Part shown: positions 62,541-64,000 of the stretch, in pieces | Layout of the letters: each line of letters opens with the position of its first letter | How positions within the stretch are numbered: the first letter of the stretch is position 1 | Origin: Caballeronia pedi | GTDB taxonomy: Bacteria > Pseudomonadota > Gammaproteobacteria > Burkholderiales > Burkholderiaceae | Length of the DNA: 64,000 nt | Direction: 5' to 3' | Assembly (NCBI RefSeq): GCF_001544915.2 | Contig: NZ_FCOE02000027.1 | Location: 1-64,000, forward strand | The notes under the pieces: model-generated | Told to the model about the DNA's origin: nothing | Databases searched by the model: none | The model's input: the letters and a program-made list of their open reading frames with translations, nothing else | Translations under genes and position numbers: made by a program

Positions 62541-62702
62541 GCATGTCAGGGATGCGTCGCGCTGGTATCACGCGAACGATGCAAGACATCTGGATGCCTG
62601 TTCGTCGACTCCAAGTAACGCTGCGGCGGCGTGCGTACCGTGTTGGGATGGACCTTCCTTGTCGAGGCAAACCCATTCCAGATGGAAGGAAAGCATCCAG
62701 AG
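62541..62702. other. Non-coding stretch after the MFS gene
   Basis: 162 bp between the MFS stop and the small hypothetical gene. I see no gene, clear terminator or repeat. Base use is more mixed and less GC3-biased than in surrounding genes. Confidence 0.4.
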
Positions 62703-62942
62703 TTACACAAAAGGAAAAGGAACTTCTGTGCCGTCGAGGGCAGCGTCATCTTCCTTGTGCACCCAGCCATTCGACGAGACCACAAGCGACGTTTGCTTTG
62801 CCAGGGCCGCCCAACCCGCTAGATCACTCAAAGCGGCAACCGGAAAATTTCCGGTCTGACCTGATTCTAGTTTTATTCTTACCAGGCCTTTTCCATCCCT
62901 GAAGTTCCAGGCTAAGTCAATGGACTCTATCTTGGTGGACAT
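62703..62942 (-). CDS. Small hypothetical protein
   Basis: 79 aa from ATG 62942 (AGGA 8 nt upstream). STKIESIDLAWNFRDGKGLVRIKLESGQTGNFPVAALSDLAGWAALAKQ looks like a compact beta-strand/helix fold with a hydrophobic pattern of a real protein. Codon use is noticeably less GC-rich than in the neighbours, suggesting recent acquisition. No domain recognised. Confidence 0.6.
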   Translation of the reverse strand: MSTKIESIDLAWNFRDGKGLVRIKLESGQTGNFPVAALSDLAGWAALAKQTSLVVSSNGWVHKEDDAALDGTEVPFPFV

Positions 62943-63318
62943 GTAGTAGTTCCTGATAAATCGCGGCTCGCGTTGTCGCAAACGATCTGGACGTCCGCTA
63001 CATCTTCGAAGACCCGTCTGAAATGCAGGCGTTATGCGCTTTGTTCATAACGCGCTTTTGACAGAACATGCAGATCTCAAAAGGAGATTAGTCGATTCAA
63101 TATGAATTACAAGGCTTACAAGTCCGCGAGGCTACGCAGATAGCGCAACACGGCGTCCGGTCCGAAAGGTTCGTCGTTCCTGGTCGCGTCGGCGAATGCC
63201 GCGAAGGCTTTCAGCGGCGCATGCATGCCTAAGCGCCCCAGATACTTCAACTTCGTCGGCAAGAAGACCGGCAATTACCGGATAGGCGCCGATTGATCCG
63301 TGCCTGATCTGGAGCGAT
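62943..63318. other. Decayed intergenic region with open-frame remnants
   Basis: 376 bp without an intact gene. A short plus-frame (about 62961-63059) encodes ANDLDVRYIFEDPSEMQAL and a short minus-frame (63116 to about 63268) encodes MHAPLKAFAAFADATRNDE then PFGPDAVLRYLRSLADL before a stop; both have protein-like composition but no upstream part. A perfect 8-bp hairpin lies at 63029-63053. The region looks like gene debris. Confidence 0.45.
63029..63053 (+). terminator. Possible terminator-like hairpin
   Basis: GCGTTATG and CATAACGC are perfect 8-bp arms around a 9-nt loop, followed after three bases by TTTT. It resembles a weak rightward intrinsic terminator but no intact gene ends just upstream. 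Confidence 0.35.
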
Positions 63319-64000
63319 TCAGTTCGAATGCCCGAGTGTCCGCTCGAAGAACCCGATCATCTTCGACCATCCGCGCTCGGCTGCCACCGGATCGTAGACG
63401 GGAAAGTCCGGTTTCATCCACCCATGCGCTGCACCGGCATAGGTCTCCGCGCAGTACCGTACGCCAGCCTGATCGAACGCGTTCTCGAGACGCCGCGCCA
63501 TGGCTGGCGGATAGCTCGCGTCGTCTTCCGCCGCTGCGATATAGACTTCGGCTTTCAATTGCGGCGCAAAGACATGCGGGCTTCCGGGTGCGTCGGTCGC
63601 GAGGTTTCCGCCGTGAAAGCTGGCTACGGCGGCAAAGCGATCGGGATAGGTGCCCGCGGCGGAAATGGCCATGCCGCCACCCATGCAGAAGCCGACTGCG
63701 CCTATCGGCCCGTGGTCGACATCGATACGCGTGTCGAGGTAGCTCAGAAGCGCCGCCGTGTCCTCGGCTGCCTTTTCGTTGCTGGTGGTCGACATCAATG
63801 GGCCGAGGATCGCCCGCACGTCGCCCTTGAAAACTTCCACGGGATCAAAAGCACCATAAGCGCCGTACCGATAGAAGAGGTCGGGCAGCAGAACGACATA
63901 TCCGGCATCGGCGAGGCGCTGGGCCATCGCGAGTTCGGCAGGCCTGATACCGCCCGCATCCATATAGAAAACGATGGCAGGCGAAGGTCGTGCCGCAGCG
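63319..64000 (-). CDS. Dienelactone hydrolase family protein (5' end outside window)
   Basis: At least 227 aa visible; the frame is open through position 64000 (RPSPAIVFYMDAGGIRPAE continues upstream of the internal Met), so the start is beyond the window. Alpha/beta hydrolase with nucleophile elbow GFCMGGGMA (Cys), and the triad His in AHGWMKPDFPVYD, as in dienelactone hydrolases and carboxymethylenebutenolidase-like proteins. It may act in chlorocatechol-like or other lactone metabolism, but the family is broad. Confidence 0.9.
   Translation of the reverse strand, partial: AAARPSPAIVFYMDAGGIRPAELAMAQRLADAGYVVLLPDLFYRYGAYGAFDPVEVFKGDVRAILGPLMSTTSNEKAAEDTAALLSYLDTRIDVDHGPIGAVGFCMGGGMAISAAGTYPDRFAAVASFHGGNLATDAPGSPHVFAPQLKAEVYIAAAEDDASYPPAMARRLENAFDQAGVRYCAETYAGAAHGWMKPDFPVYDPVAAERGWSKMIGFFERTLGHSN

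Noticed and set aside
1-64000. CRISPR arrays, tRNA or rRNA genes, insertion sequences, prophage or attachment sites
   Set aside because: I saw no regularly spaced repeats, cloverleaf genes, transposase or integrase motifs in any frame.

Overview
The window reads as chromosomal (or large-replicon) accessory metabolism from a high-GC betaproteobacterium, most likely a soil or plant-associated Burkholderiales of the Paraburkholderia/Caballeronia/Cupriavidus kind. That is an inference from codon usage, the dense LysR-regulated catabolic modules, the OmpC-type porin, and the phenol hydroxylase/catechol 1,2-dioxygenase, KaiC-like and SigF/NrsF modules. I see no rRNA, tRNA, CRISPR array, transposase or prophage.

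Left part (1-31,100) is dominated by organic-acid use. It holds a ModA-like binding protein; a LysR + DAACS symporter pair; an SGNH hydrolase; and an aspartate operon (LysR > glutamate/aspartate-type symporter > tandem racemase-fold protein > aspartate ammonia-lyase). A MEDS protein with a soluble hybrid histidine kinase, a patch of small proteins including CspA, and a LysR/GST/SMR module follow. Next come a LysR-controlled LeuCD-like hydro-lyase with a 2-hydroxycarboxylate transporter, a DMT permease, a betaine-type binding protein, a TetR/TMADH-like flavoprotein pair, and a D-tartrate module (LysR, D-tartrate dehydratase, DctA-type symporter, MaeB malic enzyme).

Middle part (31,100-45,240) is signalling and stress: a KaiC-like ATPase overlapping a histidine kinase whose receiver domain is split off by an apparent one-base deletion, a ParE/RHH toxin-antitoxin pair, and a SigF/NrsF ECF module facing a cytochrome b561 + MsrP-like molybdoenzyme + Met/Asp/Lys repeat protein operon. 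Two head-to-head promoters of identical architecture (GTAAC[C/G]-N16-CGAA) lie between the two ECF units. An amino-acid-oxidase-like flavoprotein, an MltF-like transglycosylase, a membrane protein, carbonic anhydrase, nitrilase and a GlxA-type regulator follow.

Right part (45,240-64,000) is aromatic catabolism. A TetR-repressed operon encodes an FAH-family hydrolase, an extradiol-type VOC dioxygenase, a flavin hydroxylase, a porin and an MFS permease. A DmpR/MopR-type sigma-54 activator with all recognisable phenol/zinc pocket residues stands divergent from a complete six-subunit phenol hydroxylase followed by catA, with a near-consensus sigma-54 promoter. An ArsR-type regulator with a perfect palindromic operator, an MFS permease, a small hypothetical protein, a decayed stretch and a 5'-truncated (by the window edge) dienelactone hydrolase close the window.
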